From Candidatus Synoicihabitans palmerolidicus (GTDB lineage Bacteria; Verrucomicrobiota; Verrucomicrobiia; Opitutales; Opitutaceae), in contig JAGGDC010000001.1 of NCBI GenBank assembly GCA_020809425.1, positions 620,001 to 684,000 on the forward strand: a DNA stretch of 64,000 bases, read 5' to 3'. A program made the translations under genes and the position numbers. Below are positions 10,501-20,711 of this stretch, piece after piece. The notes beneath the pieces are model-generated. The model saw only the letters and a program-made list of their open reading frames with translations, did not search any database and had not been told where the DNA came from. Positions within the stretch are counted from its first letter, which is position 1. Each line of letters starts with the position of its first letter.

Positions 10501-11568
10501 ATGAGTGATCAGTCCCAACATCTTTTTTCGTCCCGCCCCAGTGCACGTCGCAGGGCGGAATCGGGAGTCGCGTGGATCTTCCGACTGGCCACGTATATCA
10601 TCCTGCTGGCGGGGGTAGTGGTGTTTGGCGACATTGTGATCAAAGGATCGCGCACCGTCTTTCAGTCGGAGTTCCCTTTCATCAATGTGGCGTTTTTAAC
10701 TGAAGCGCCCAAGTCGCTCTACGTCTTTGAGCACGAGGGTGAGCATTACGAAATGGCGGACGACGATTTCCGTGATTTTCGCGAAAGTGTTGAGGCGCAG
10801 GCGTTGGCGGCGGGAGAACCCGCGCCGGAGCTCAAAGCCAAAACCTACGTGTATTCGGCGGGCGGTATTTTCCCCAATATCGTGGGGACGATTCTGTTGG
10901 TTGTGGGATCGATGACGATCGCATTGGTGCTGGGAGTCGCGAGCGCGATCTATCTGAACGAATACGCTAAACAAGGCGCTTGGGTGCGGTTTATTCGGTT
11001 GGCGATTCTCAATCTGGCGGGGGTGCCTTCGATCGTGTTTGGCCTGTTTGGCTTTGGCATGTTTGTGATCTTTTTTGGCTGGAACGTCTCGTTGATGGCT
11101 GGCTGGTTTACGTTGGCATTCATGGTTTTGCCGGTGGTGATCACGGCTTCGGAAGAATCGCTGAAGGCAGTGCCCATGGGATTTCGGGAAGGATCGTTGG
11201 CTCTCGGCGCGACTAAATGGCAGACGATCCGCAAGGCGGTGTTGCCTTATGCCACGCCCGGCATTCTGACCTCGTCGATTTTGGGGATTGCGCGGGTGGC
11301 CGGGGAGACGGCACCGATCATGTTTACGGCCGCGTATGTGGTGCGGGATAAGCTGCCGTGGCAAGTCGAGCAGGCGATGGACTTTTTCTTCCAAGGCGTA
11401 ATGGCCCTTCCGTATCACATTTACGTGGTGAGTTCAAAAATCCCTCAGAACGAATATTCTGAGCGGGTGCAATACGGCACTGCATTCGTTTTCCTTGCCA
11501 TCGTCGCTCTCATCGCAACTTCCTCGATTATTCTTCGCAACCGACTGCGGGCTCGCTACCGCTGGTAG
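10501..11568 (+). CDS. pstA: Phosphate ABC transporter permease PstA
   Basis: I choose the ATG at 10501 because a GAGG ribosome-binding site sits 8 bases upstream; an in-frame TTG lies at 10495. The 355-aa protein has one N-terminal membrane helix (about 26-48), an acidic periplasmic loop of about 70 residues, and a five-helix BPD_transp_1 domain with the EAA loop [16 protein letters not shown]. It pairs with PstC to form the phosphate channel. Like PstC, it carries more sequence between helix 1 and the permease core than the E. coli protein. Confidence 0.93.
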   Translation: MSDQSQHLFSSRPSARRRAESGVAWIFRLATYIILLAGVVVFGDIVIKGSRTVFQSEFPFINVAFLTEAPKSLYVFEHEGEHYEMADDDFRDFRESVEAQALAAGEPAPELKAKTYVYSAGGIFPNIVGTILLVVGSMTIALVLGVASAIYLNEYAKQGAWVRFIRLAILNLAGVPSIVFGLFGFGMFVIFFGWNVSLMAGWFTLAFMVLPVVITASEESLKAVPMGFREGSLALGATKWQTIRKAVLPYATPGILTSSILGIARVAGETAPIMFTAAYVVRDKLPWQVEQAMDFFFQGVMALPYHIYVVSSKIPQNEYSERVQYGTAFVFLAIVALIATSSIILRNRLRARYRW

Positions 11569-11586
11569 GGGGCACGCTCTTTTGAT

Positions 11587-12441
11587 ATGCCCGCTTCGCT
11601 CATCATGGATTCACCTGCGTCTAGTTCGTCCACCGCTCCGGGAGTAGCCCCGGCTGTTCCGCAGTCGTCAAGAACGGAGACCACCCCGACCTTGATCGAT
11701 ATTCAAAACGTTGATTTCGCTTATGGTGATACCAAGGCGTTGCACGACATTACGCTGCAGATTCCGGAAAAGCGGGTGACGGCATTCATTGGACCTTCCG
11801 GCTGTGGCAAATCTACCTTACTGCGTTGTTTGAATCGGATGAATGATTTGATTGATGGGGCAAAGGTGGAGCGTGGATCGATCAAGATTCGCGATATCGA
11901 CATATATCGCCCAGACGTGGACGTGATCGAATTGCGCAAGCGCGTCGGCATGGTGTTTCAGAAGTCGAATCCGTTTCCCAAGTCGATTTACGAGAACATC
12001 ACTTACGGACTGAGATTGCAGGGGGAGAGCAACAAAGCTCGTTTGGACGAAGTGGTGGAACGTTCACTGCGCGGCGCGGCGCTTTGGGACGAGGTGAAGG
12101 ACCGTCTGCATACCAGTGGTTTGGGGCTATCGGGCGGACAGCAACAACGCCTCTGTATCGCCCGGGCGATCGCGGTCGCGCCGGAGATCATTTTGATGGA
12201 CGAGCCCTGTTCGGCTCTGGATCCCATCGCAACGGCCAAGGTTGAGGAACTGATTCATGAGTTGAAGGAGAAGTTCACGATCGTGATCGTGACCCACAAC
12301 ATGCAGCAAGCAGCGCGTTGTTCGGATGGCACGGCGTTTTTCTATCTCGGTAAACTTATCGAGTATGCTGAAACTCAGACCATTTTCATGAATCCCGGAA
12401 ATCCGCAGACCGAGGCTTACGTGTCCGGTCGTTTCGGTTGA
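11587..12441 (+). CDS. pstB: Phosphate ABC transporter ATP-binding protein PstB
   Basis: The 284-aa intact product has Walker A (GPSGCGKST), the Q-loop region [14 protein letters not shown] typical of PstB, the ABC signature [15 protein letters not shown] and Walker B ILMDEP. About 35 residues of Ser/Pro/Thr-rich sequence precede the domain. A second ATG at 11605 is an alternative start. PstB energises phosphate import through PstC/PstA at the inner membrane face. It lies 18 bp after pstA and 34 bp before phoU. Confidence 0.95.
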   Translation: MPASLIMDSPASSSSTAPGVAPAVPQSSRTETTPTLIDIQNVDFAYGDTKALHDITLQIPEKRVTAFIGPSGCGKSTLLRCLNRMNDLIDGAKVERGSIKIRDIDIYRPDVDVIELRKRVGMVFQKSNPFPKSIYENITYGLRLQGESNKARLDEVVERSLRGAALWDEVKDRLHTSGLGLSGGQQQRLCIARAIAVAPEIILMDEPCSALDPIATAKVEELIHELKEKFTIVIVTHNMQQAARCSDGTAFFYLGKLIEYAETQTIFMNPGNPQTEAYVSGRFG

Positions 12442-12475
12442 TTCAGTTATTTAAAACACCCTGCCACTGCCCCGT

Positions 12476-13153
12476 ATGAAACGTTTTTTTGATGCCGAAT
12501 TAGAGACCTTCCGATCCCATCTGGTTTTGATGGGAGAGATTGCTGTGCGCCAAGTTCGGCAAGCGATGGAAGCGGTGGTGCATTCCGATTTATCGCTGGC
12601 CGATCAAGTGGTGGCGGCGGACGACGAACTCGATCAGCTGGAGATCAAGATCGATGAAGAAGCGATCCGTTACATGAACCTGCGGTCACCGGTCGCGACT
12701 GAATTGCGGTTGGTGATTGTGGGTATGAAGGCGAGTCACGATTTGGAGCGGGTGGGGGACGAAGCGACGAATATCGTGCGTCGGGTAGCGCAGTTGTCGT
12801 CCGAACCGCCGCTTAAATCTTACGTCGACTTATCGCGTATGGCCGCGATCGCGGTAGCGATGTTGCGCGACGCACTCGATTGTTTCCTACAGGAAGATGA
12901 TGACAAGGCGATGGCGGTGTGTAGGCGAGATGCAGAAGTGGACGCGATTAATAAGCAGCTCTATCGGGAACTGACCAGCTACATGATCGAGAACCCCGCG
13001 ACGACGACTCGGGCGCTGGCAGTGATGTTCATTTCCAAATCGGTGGAGCGGATTGCAGATCACGCATCGAATATTGCGGAAGAGATGATTTACTTGGCGC
13101 GAGGCCGCGATGTGCGGCACACGGAGGACACGAAAAACCCGAATGCCGGGTAA
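12476..13153 (+). CDS. phoU: Phosphate signalling protein PhoU
   Basis: The 225-aa product is two tandem three-helix PhoU repeats with the metal-binding E/DxxxD motifs visible (DDELDQLEIKIDEE, HDLERVGDEATN, VERIADHASNIAEE). PhoU links the Pst transporter to the PhoR kinase and keeps the Pho regulon off when phosphate is plentiful. It is the last gene of the pst operon. No phoB/phoR pair is visible in the window. The frame is intact. Confidence 0.95.
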   Translation: MKRFFDAELETFRSHLVLMGEIAVRQVRQAMEAVVHSDLSLADQVVAADDELDQLEIKIDEEAIRYMNLRSPVATELRLVIVGMKASHDLERVGDEATNIVRRVAQLSSEPPLKSYVDLSRMAAIAVAMLRDALDCFLQEDDDKAMAVCRRDAEVDAINKQLYRELTSYMIENPATTTRALAVMFISKSVERIADHASNIAEEMIYLARGRDVRHTEDTKNPNAG

Positions 13154-13226
13154 AGAAGTGCGGGTCGGTGAAAACTCGGCATTGACAGCGCGAAATGGGG
13201 CACCGATTTTGCCCGACCTCCCTTAT

Positions 13227-13304
13227 GGCGACCATAGCTCAGTTGGTTAGAGCACTAGATTGTGATTCTAGGGGTCGCGGGTTCGAATCCCGTTGGTCGC
13301 CCCA
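13227..13304 (+). tRNA. tRNA-His (anticodon GTG), CCA encoded
   Basis: A full cloverleaf can be drawn: acceptor GCGACCA with TGGTCGC, D-arm GCTCAGTTGGTTAGAGC, anticodon stem CTAGA/TCTAG around TTGTGAT, and T-arm CGGGTTCGAATCCCG. The extra 5' G opposite discriminator C is the identity element of tRNA-His. The 3' CCA is encoded at 13302-13304. Confidence 0.97.
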
Positions 13305-13425
13305 TTTTTGGAAAGGTGAATAGAGGAGCGCTAACAGCTCTACAGTGAGTACGGGGGAGGAATGAACCCTAAGAGGTGTTAGCGGTTGTGAAGAAGGTGA
13401 AGGGGGTGTGACTAGGTGGAGGTAA

Positions 13426-14198
13426 ATGCATCGTGTTCGGATTGTTACCTTTAATATCGCGCATGGGCGGGGATTGAATCCGATCCAAGGAATTACCTCG
13501 GCGGAGAAACTGCGGCGGAATTTACGGCGTATTGGTGACCTGATCGCCAAATTGGATGCGGATGTGGTGGCGTTGCAGGAGATCGATCAACATTCGCGAT
13601 GGGCGGGCAATTTCGATCAGCTAGATTTTCTCAGTCAGTACGCGGGGCTACCGTTTTCCGTATTCGGGGTGCACAACCGCCGAGAGGGCCTGCTCAATCT
13701 GGCGTATGGCAACGCGATTTTGTCGCGGTATCCGATTCTGGCGTCGGAGATCGTGAGTTTTGGCCAACCAGCATCGGAGAGAAGGGTTTCATTTTTGCGG
13801 AGATCGATCTACATGGTATGCGCGTGCCGGTGGTGAACTTGCCTTTACATTATCGCTCCAGTCAGCATCGGTTTCGTCAGTTGGATCAATTGCTGGAATT
13901 TCTGCGGACAAAACATCGAGCGCACGGTGGGGAATGGCCTGTGCTCCCGATCGTATGCGGAGATTTTAATACGCCAGGCTCCGCCTCGGATGTGACGGCG
14001 GCACTGCTTCGTTATTTACAGGATTTGGGGGACTACACGTTACATCCTCGGAAAGGACGTACGTTTCCTGCGCCGTTGCCGGCACGATTGCTGGATTTCG
14101 TGTTTATTCCGCCGCGCACACGGGAGCCTCATTGTCGAATGGTGCGGTCGATATTGTCGGATCACCGACCCGTGCTGGGGGATTTTGAGCTGGAGTGA
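13426..14198 (+). pseudogene. Endonuclease/exonuclease/phosphatase-family hydrolase, frameshifted
   Basis: The combined product (about 257 aa) has EEP-fold motifs: RIVTFNIAHG at the start, LQEID (the metal-binding Glu), then after the shift a VCGDFNTPGSASD motif and LSDHRPVLGDFEL at the end (catalytic Asp-His). The break lies near 13785; upstream reads to SFGQP and the other frame resumes with SIGEKGFIFAEIDLHG. One missing or added base restores a normal-length enzyme. Substrates in this family range from DNA to phospholipids, so none is assigned. It lies between tRNA-His and trpA. Confidence 0.8.
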
Positions 14199-14258
14199 TA
14201 TTTATTGGCGCAAATTGGCTTTGCGCCCGAGCGGGGAATTTGGCGCGATGGTCGTTCC

Positions 14259-15062
14259 ATGGATCGTATTGCCCAAGCTTTTGCCCGTGCCCGTGCCGAG
14301 AACCGTGCTGCGTTTGTGGCCTATCTATGTGCAGGGGACCCGGATTTTGACACCTCTGTGGAGGCGTGTCGGGCGCTACTGCGCAGTGGAGTGGATGTGC
14401 TGGAGTTGGGGGTGCCGTTTTCGGATCCCTTGGCGGATGGTTTGACGAATCAACTGGCGGCGCAACGGGCGCTCGAGAGTGGTATGACGGCGGGGCGGGT
14501 ATTTGAGCTGGTCGCGGTCTTGCGGAAGGAGTTTCCCGAAGTGTCCATAGTCTTTTACACCTACTACAATCTGGTTTTTCCCAACGGAGTGGATGCCTAT
14601 GTGGCTCGAGCCAAAGAAGCGGGTTTGGACGGGCTATTGACGCTGGATTTACCACCGGAGGAGGCCTCTGACCTGCGAACGGCCTGCGATGCACAGGGAT
14701 TAAAGACAGTATTTATCGTAGCGCCAACGACGCCGGAAAGTCGCTTGGCCAAGATAGCCGAGGCAACGACGGGGTTTATATACTATGTCTCCCGGGAAGG
14801 AGTGACCGGGGAACGCGACACGGTGGCGTCGAACGTGCCGGAAGCGTTGGCGGCAATCAAGGCACACACCGCATTGCCGGTGGTGGTGGGATTTGGTATC
14901 TCGCGGCGGGAGCATGTGAAGGCGATGGCGTTGCACGCAGATGGAGTCGTGGTGGGCAGTGCGTTGGTGAACGTGATTAGAGAACGGCTTGGACAACGTG
15001 AAGAAATCGGTCCGGCGATGGCGGCGAAAGCAGCAGATTTGGTCGCAGGCACGGGACGTTGA
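14259..15062 (+). CDS. trpA: Tryptophan synthase alpha chain
   Basis: From the ATG at 14259 the product is 267 aa and begins MDRIAQAFARAR, the usual TrpA N-terminus; a longer frame from a TTG adds 18 atypical residues. The TIM barrel shows the active-site Glu and Asp in ELGVPFSDPLADG, and the phosphate-binding GFGISRREH and ADGVVVGSALV motifs. TrpA cleaves indole-3-glycerol phosphate to indole and glyceraldehyde-3-phosphate. No trpB or other trp gene is adjacent, so it is separated from its partners or the locus has been rearranged. Confidence 0.94.
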   Translation: MDRIAQAFARARAENRAAFVAYLCAGDPDFDTSVEACRALLRSGVDVLELGVPFSDPLADGLTNQLAAQRALESGMTAGRVFELVAVLRKEFPEVSIVFYTYYNLVFPNGVDAYVARAKEAGLDGLLTLDLPPEEASDLRTACDAQGLKTVFIVAPTTPESRLAKIAEATTGFIYYVSREGVTGERDTVASNVPEALAAIKAHTALPVVVGFGISRREHVKAMALHADGVVVGSALVNVIRERLGQREEIGPAMAAKAADLVAGTGR

Positions 15063-15158
15063 GTCTGGAAGGCGTGGCTCAATTTGAGGCCATGGAGCAT
15101 AGGGACCGATTTACGCTTGAATGGGGTATTCACCGCAGGTCTTTATGGGGGGAGACGA

Positions 15159-15472
15159 ATGGAAACCCTTAAGCTGCTCTTGATAGACGACGACCGGTTG
15201 CAGGCGCGCATTGTGCAACAACAGTTGAAGGGGTTTCGTGGTGCGACCTATTCGATGGATTGGGCGGCGACTTATGAGGAAGGGTTGGAGATGTTACTCA
15301 ACGGCGAGTACACCGCGTGTTTGCTGGATTTTCAGCTGGGTCCGCGAGATGGGTTGGAGCTGATTCGCGAGGCCAAGGAGCATGAATGTGCCACTCCCAT
15401 AATTTTTTAACGGCGGAGTCATCGTCGAACATTGATATCGAGGCGATGAATGCTGGTGCGCTCGATTATCTG
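15159..15472 (+). pseudogene. Response-regulator receiver domain, frameshifted and truncated by IS copy 2
   Basis: From METLKLLLIDDD the sequence is a CheY-like receiver with the acidic pair (DDD), the phospho-acceptor Asp in CLLDFQLGPRDG and the start of the Thr/Lys region. At about 15405 a run of six T gives PIIF and a stop. With one more T it continues LTAESSSNIDIEAMNAG ALDYL, where the IS right end cuts it. The output domain, if any, is not at the other side of the IS, which joins a DruA-like fragment instead. Confidence 0.78.
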
Positions 15473-17293
15473 GAGCGTGTCCCATTTACCCTGATTTTGG
15501 AAGGGGGGCAGGAAAGCCGATTTTTGAGCGGATTTCCGGCTACCAATGGCGGATGTAGGCGCGCGCAGATGCAATGAGATAGCAAAAGGTGGTGTCGCAG
15601 CAGTCAGTGCCTGGATCGTTGCCATGAGGGAACCTCCGGCAGCCGGTTTATTGTTCATCGTTGGAGTAGGCTTGGTGGTTTTAGGCGGCTTGGGCCTGCG
15701 GTGGTTGGTCGGCCAGCAGTCGGGCGATGAGCCACAGGTTGTGACCGAGGATGCTCCAGGCTACCGCCAGGTAGCGATTCGTGAAGCCTCTGGCTCTCAA
15801 TCGCTTGCCTTGGCGTTGCTTGATGATGGGGATGCGGGCTTCCGTCGAAGCCCGGCGATGCTGGAGCGCCACGAACTGCGGCTCCTGCATGCGCCGTTGC
15901 AGTTGCTGCGGATCGCGGGGGCAAGTGGCGTCATAAATGTCGGCTTCGGCCAAGCGTTCGCACAGCCGTTTGGTCGAGAAGCCTCGGTCGGTGCTCGCCG
16001 CTTTGATCGGGGTGCTCAGGTCGAACTGATTCTGGCGCTCGAGGCTCTGGTCGAACTGACGCCATTCGGCCGGAGCCATTCCCTGATACAACTGCCAATC
16101 GGTGATCAACCCCGTCACGCTCTCACTGATCATGAGGGTGTGGCCAAACTCGACCTCGCCGGACGCTTTGCCCCGGACCACGGTCTGCACGTCGGGTTCG
16201 TAGACGCTGAGGATCTTCTCGGCGTTGGGCACTGGTCGCGCGCCGATGATGCGTTCGTGGGCCTGTTTGATCGCGGCCGGCAGTTGCTCGAGCCTGGCGT
16301 CGATGCGCGCAATGATGCGGGCGGGTGGCCTGGCGCTCACTGAAGCGGGTCCGGGCGTAGTCGGCGGCGAGGTGGTCGCGGTGGCGGCGGGCGTGCTCGC
16401 CGATGGTGCGCAGCAGGCGTTTCATCTGGCGGAGCACGCCCTTGCGGGCCCGCTGCGCATCGCCGTCGGCTGTGGGTCATCGCGAGGCACCACCGATTCA
16501 TCTGCTTGGCAAAGACTGGCGGCTCGGTCGGCATCCGACCCCGCAACCCCGCTGCACGGAGCAGTTTCACCGCCTGGAGCAGGGGGTGCGGCTCACGTCG
16601 CGAAAGAGCACCCAGTCGACCGGGAAATGGATGTTGGCCTGCAGGCAGGTCGAGTCCACCAGGCACGTATCCATCGGCTGCGCCGCAGCCAGTCCCAGTT
16701 CGCTCGCCCGGTCCGCCTCACCGCACATCTCGATAAAGACTTGGCTCATCCTGCGCACCTGCCCGGCGGTGAAGCATTTGGACGCACGCTCCCGCACGCT
16801 TTCTTTGGGAGACCCCCTTGATGCCGTCGATCCGGCGCGCTCCGCAAAAGTCGACCAACAGATCGCTGGAGGCGATGCTCAGGGAAAGTTTACGCAAGCT
16901 GATGTTTCCGAACATCATGCGCAATACCTGCCCCCGCCGCGCCTTGCGCGCGAACTGCAGGTGTCGCGGCAACCCGGCCACGTCGTCGCCCCGCCAGTTT
17001 TCCCGGGCAAAGTCCACGGCCATCGCTTCCAAGTGACTGTTGGCCAGCAACTGGTCGAGCCCCGCCAGTTGATCGCGAAACGCGGCGTAATCTTTGTTGG
17101 GTCCGACCGGAGTCAGGTCGGGACGCAGCCAGGTTTTCAGGGCAACTTCCGGGGCGACGGCTTCGGTAGTATTGTTCACTCCAAATTATACACGCCGTTT
17201 TTGTGCCGAAATCAGGAAATTATCCCAGTTTCGGCCTCTTTATTTTTACGCTACCTCCTCTTCTCCAACCTCTTGCGCTTGTGGGACACGCTC
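15473..17293 (-). mobile_element. 1.8-kb insertion sequence, copy 2 (complete)
   Basis: Same element as at 5970, reversed. The right end (GAGCGTGTCCCATTTACCC) is at 15473 and the left end (GTGGGACACGCTC) at 17293. The flanking hexamers (left-end side CATCTA, right-end side CAGATA in transposase orientation) do not match. The two sides belong to unrelated genes (a response regulator and a DruA-like protein), so a rearrangement or misjoin runs through this copy. Confidence 0.92.
15681..17179 (-). pseudogene. DDE transposase of IS copy 2
   Basis: Starts at a GTG on the minus strand at 17179. The N-terminal 153-residue segment, the middle segment with VDSTCLQANIHFPVDW and the C-terminal segment with KASGEVEFGHTLM are in three frames, broken at the same first site as the other copies. 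The second break falls in a run of five C. This copy also has small differences around 16465-16480 and 16320 that disturb the middle segment. Confidence 0.75.
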
Positions 17294-17542
17294 TAGATGG
17301 TAGGCTGCGGAGCTGAACGAGAGCAGTGCCGCCCACTTCCCTGCCTCTTCCACCACGTAGCGCAGCGCTTTTCCCGCCACGTTCGAACTGCGCAAATAAT
17401 GGTGAGTGCGGATCAGGTCGTTCCATCGCTCTATCTCTGCTTGATCGTCGAGCAACCGGATCGTGGCATTATCCAGCAGGTATCTCTGACGGCGGTTTGG
17501 ACGGGTCGTTTTCTCAAACATTTGCCGACTCTGGTCGGACAT
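17294..17542 (-). pseudogene. DruA-like (DUF4338) protein, N-terminal fragment cut by IS copy 2
   Basis: About 83 residues precede the IS left end. The segment ERWNDLIRTHHYL, SSNVAGKALRYVV and KWAALLSFSSAAYHL matches my memory of the DUF4338 domain found in Druantia DruA and in DruA-like transposase-associated proteins. The first 25 residues are basic and unlike full-length DruA, and no other Druantia gene is near, so a stand-alone DUF4338 protein is more likely than a defence system. The C-terminal part is missing from the window. Confidence 0.5.
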
Positions 17543-17734
17543 GCCGAGAAAAGTCCATTGTGAATTACATATAATATTATCTACCTGTAACTTACATTTT
17601 ATTATGAAATAGCCCTGCCTGGCAGGTGCACGAATCGATGGCTTCGGCGGTCCGTAACTCGTTCCATCTTCGTTCCCTTATGTAACATCCAACTTCGGAA
17701 TTTAGGTTAAAACGTCGCCATGACCGCGTGGCGC

Positions 17735-19501
17735 TCAATCCATCAGCATGTGCTTCCGATAAAAATCGATACACAGCCGTTCAATCTCCGAAGGTGAGTC
17801 CAATTCGAACGCCCTTCGCGCCAAATCCTTCGCATCTTCCATTTTTATCGATCGAATCAAATACTTCGCCGCCGGTAACAACGGGGGAGTCATACTCAGC
17901 TCGTCGACGCCCAATCCCAGCAATAGTGAAACAAAGACAGGGTCGCCTGCCATTTCTCCACAAACGCTGACTTTGATCCCTGCCGCATGCGCATGCTCAA
18001 CGACTTCGCGGAGAACCCGGACCACCGCGGGATGGGAGGGTTCATACAGATGAGCCGTGCGGTCGTTCAAACGATCGATCGCGATCAGATACTGGATAAG
18101 GTCATTCGTCCCGATACTGAAAAAATCACACTCCTCCGCCAATGTATCCGCGGTCAGGGCCGCACTTGGAATTTCAATCATGCTTCCCACCGGCATGTCC
18201 GGATTAAAGGCCACCCCTTCGGTCCGCAGCTCATCCATACACTCCCGTAGGACTTCCCGTGCTTTTCGCATTTCGCGACGACCACTGATCATCGGGAACA
18301 TCAAATGCACATTGCCATGCGCACTCGCCTGCAGAATTGCCCGCAGTTGTGACTTGAAAATGGCGAGATGCTCTAAACAGAAACGAATCGCCCGGAACCC
18401 CAAAAATGGATTGTCCTCCCGCGGAAACAAATGCGGCGCGCCACTCATTGGTTTATCCCCGCCCAGATCCAAGGTGCGGATGACTACCGGCTCCGCCCCA
18501 AAGGCTTCCGCCACCACTCGATAAGCATCATATTGCTCATCCTCGGTCGGCACCCGCGGCGCCGCCAAATACAAATACTCCGACCGGAACAACCCCACCC
18601 CTGCCCCGGCATGCTCCTTCACGAAATCAACTTCGTCTTCCTTTTCGATGTTCGCCCGCAGCGGCACTTCGCAGCCATCAAGGGTAATCGACGGCAGAGC
18701 CACCGCATTCATTAACAGCTTTTCAAAAGTCTGTTTCTCATCCCGCAGCTGACCATACCGGAACAAAGCCTGGGCACTCGGACGAATAATAACCACCCCG
18801 TCATAACCATCGACGATGACTTCTTCGCCGTTCTCGACTTGGTCCATGACCTCTCGCACCCCCACCACGGCCGGAACTTTCATCGATCGGGCCACGATCA
18901 CCGCATGACCGGTCTTACTCCCCGACTCCGTCACCAATCCCATGGCCGACGACCGATCCAGCGTCGCCGCATCCGACGGAGTGATGTCATCCGCCACCAC
19001 AATTCGCCGTCCCAAAAGCTCGTTGAGATTCTCCGCGGTCTGGCCCAGTAAATTGTGCAGCACTCTGGACGTCACATCGCGAATATCCCCAGCCCGCTCT
19101 CGCAGATACTCATCATCGATTTCCGCAAACGCTCGAATATATCGCTGCGAGACCAGATTAAAACAGGCCTCCACATTTTTCCCCGAGGTCTGGATCTCAC
19201 GCTCCGTTTCCGAAATGAGCGCCTGATCCTCCAGCACCAATAAATGGGCGTCGAATATCCGAGCTTCCTCCGGCCCTAGGTTCTTCTCCACTTGATCCCG
19301 AATCCGGGAAATCTGTCCGCGAGTCTGCATCAAGGCGACGTTCAGCCGTTCGATCTCCGCCTCACACCGCTCTGCCGTGACCAAATACTCCGGCACCTCC
19401 AGTTCCGCCTTCCGATAAACAAAGGTCGGACCGTATGCGATGCCCGGCGAGGCAGAGATGCCATGCAGGATCACCTCGGGCTTGACGGTGAGTTCAGACA
19501 T
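17735..19501 (-). CDS. ptsI: Phosphoenolpyruvate-protein phosphotransferase (PTS Enzyme I)
   Basis: From the ATG at 19501 (MSELTVKP) the product is 588 aa, the usual Enzyme I length. It has the HPr-binding N-terminal helical domain, the phospho-His swivel domain with the active His in GSKTGHAVIVAR, and a C-terminal PEP-binding TIM barrel with GVGLFRSEYLYL, RTLDLGGDKP and the catalytic Cys of SVCGEMAGDP. Enzyme I starts the PTS relay by passing phosphate from PEP to HPr. No ptsH lies beside it. The frame is intact. Confidence 0.94.
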   Translation of the reverse strand: MSELTVKPEVILHGISASPGIAYGPTFVYRKAELEVPEYLVTAERCEAEIERLNVALMQTRGQISRIRDQVEKNLGPEEARIFDAHLLVLEDQALISETEREIQTSGKNVEACFNLVSQRYIRAFAEIDDEYLRERAGDIRDVTSRVLHNLLGQTAENLNELLGRRIVVADDITPSDAATLDRSSAMGLVTESGSKTGHAVIVARSMKVPAVVGVREVMDQVENGEEVIVDGYDGVVIIRPSAQALFRYGQLRDEKQTFEKLLMNAVALPSITLDGCEVPLRANIEKEDEVDFVKEHAGAGVGLFRSEYLYLAAPRVPTEDEQYDAYRVVAEAFGAEPVVIRTLDLGGDKPMSGAPHLFPREDNPFLGFRAIRFCLEHLAIFKSQLRAILQASAHGNVHLMFPMISGRREMRKAREVLRECMDELRTEGVAFNPDMPVGSMIEIPSAALTADTLAEECDFFSIGTNDLIQYLIAIDRLNDRTAHLYEPSHPAVVRVLREVVEHAHAAGIKVSVCGEMAGDPVFVSLLLGLGVDELSMTPPLLPAAKYLIRSIKMEDAKDLARRAFELDSPSEIERLCIDFYRKHMLMD

Positions 19502-19619
19502 GCGATCGTATGAGGAAGAACAATAGATGAGTAAGGGCTTGGCGCACCTCACGGAAGCGGCGCCTCACGGTAACCGTTCAGGGTGTGGGTCGGTCAATGC
19601 GGATTTACCTCTATCTCAC

Positions 19620-20525
19620 TCATTGCATAGAGTTTAAGGTCAAAGCATCCAATATGCACCCCTGTTTGACCATGGTAGATTTACCCCATCTATCAAATAT
19701 TCCCGTGGTTACCGCCGCTTCATCTACATCCTTGCGTAACCAAACATAACACGCGCTACCGCTTCCACTCATCCGAGCCTGCAACCGGTGCTCCTCCCAC
19801 AGCCACTTCAACATGACCGGCAGTGCCCCATATTTCCTAAACGCTTCCCGTTCCATCGAATTAAACCCCAATTTCTCGGCCTCGGCCTCCTCATCGTCGA
19901 CCCAATCACTTAATCGTTTCTCCGCCTGCTCTGTCGGCAAATACCCCTCGCGAGCCGCCGTTAACGCACGGTAAGCCCACACGGTACTGATGCCGAACGC
20001 GGGCTTAAAAACCAGCACGCGTCGCCCCACCAGTCTTCGTCTCGCATTTTCCGGTAGCTCCGAGAGCAATTCTCCCCATCCTCTCATCACCACCGGTCCT
20101 GACCTTAAAAACAAGGGACAATCTGAACCGACTTCTGCCGCGATGACCTGCAGTTCGGCTTCCGTCAAAATCCCCCCGGACAACTTATTTAAAGCGCGCA
20201 ATGCTCCCGTCGCGTCGCTGCTTCCGCCCCCTAAACCCGCGCCCATTGGCACTCGTTTGCTAAGATGAAACGTCGCTCCCTGAGTCCAGCCCGCCGCGTC
20301 CGCCCAAAGCCTGGCCGCGCGTAAAACCAGATTCGACTCATCAGTCGGCACCGCCGGGTCATCACAAGTCAGAGAAAACCCGCCCTTGTGCGCGGGCTCC
20401 ACCGTAAGCGTATCCCCGAAATCCAAGGGCGCCGCCACCGATACCAGATCGTGGAATCCATCCGGCCGCTTTCCCGTAATCGCCAAAAATAGATTCAATT
20501 TCGCCAGGCAAAATTCAGTTAACAC
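19620..20525 (-). CDS. ispE: 4-diphosphocytidyl-2-C-methyl-D-erythritol kinase
   Basis: GHMP kinase of the MEP isoprenoid pathway. Motifs: AKLNLFLAITGKRPDGFHDL at the N-terminus, the ATP-binding PMGAGLGGGSSDATGAL, and GSGSACYVWL near the end. I prefer the GTG at 20525 (302 aa), which has AGAGG seven bases upstream and begins just before the family's usual first motif. The open frame reaches an ATG at 20618, which would add 31 basic residues without a clear ribosome-binding site. ispD and ispF lie about 1 kb away on the other strand. Confidence 0.9.
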   Translation of the reverse strand: MLTEFCLAKLNLFLAITGKRPDGFHDLVSVAAPLDFGDTLTVEPAHKGGFSLTCDDPAVPTDESNLVLRAARLWADAAGWTQGATFHLSKRVPMGAGLGGGSSDATGALRALNKLSGGILTEAELQVIAAEVGSDCPLFLRSGPVVMRGWGELLSELPENARRRLVGRRVLVFKPAFGISTVWAYRALTAAREGYLPTEQAEKRLSDWVDDEEAEAEKLGFNSMEREAFRKYGALPVMLKWLWEEHRLQARMSGSGSACYVWLRKDVDEAAVTTGIFDRWGKSTMVKQGCILDALTLNSMQ

Positions 20526-20711
20526 GTCCACGCCTCTCAGTTCAGCCGATTCCTCAAAAAAGCGAACCCATTTCTGCCTTTTCGACCTTCGAACCTTCTC
20601 TCTTCGTCTCCCCCCCATCCATTAGAAATTACGCCACAATTAAGGTTTGTCCCTGTCTGTGTCTTCGCAATAGTCACCGATCCTAAAGTCTCGTCCCTCT
20701 AGCTCAGAGCA

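Noticed and set aside
13239..13550. Minus-strand frame containing RDSNPRPLESQSSALTN
   Set aside because: This is the well-known false translation of an antisense tRNA; it overlaps tRNA-His exactly.
17294..17542. Complete Druantia defence system
   Set aside because: Only a fragment of one DruA-like protein is present; no other Druantia gene is nearby.
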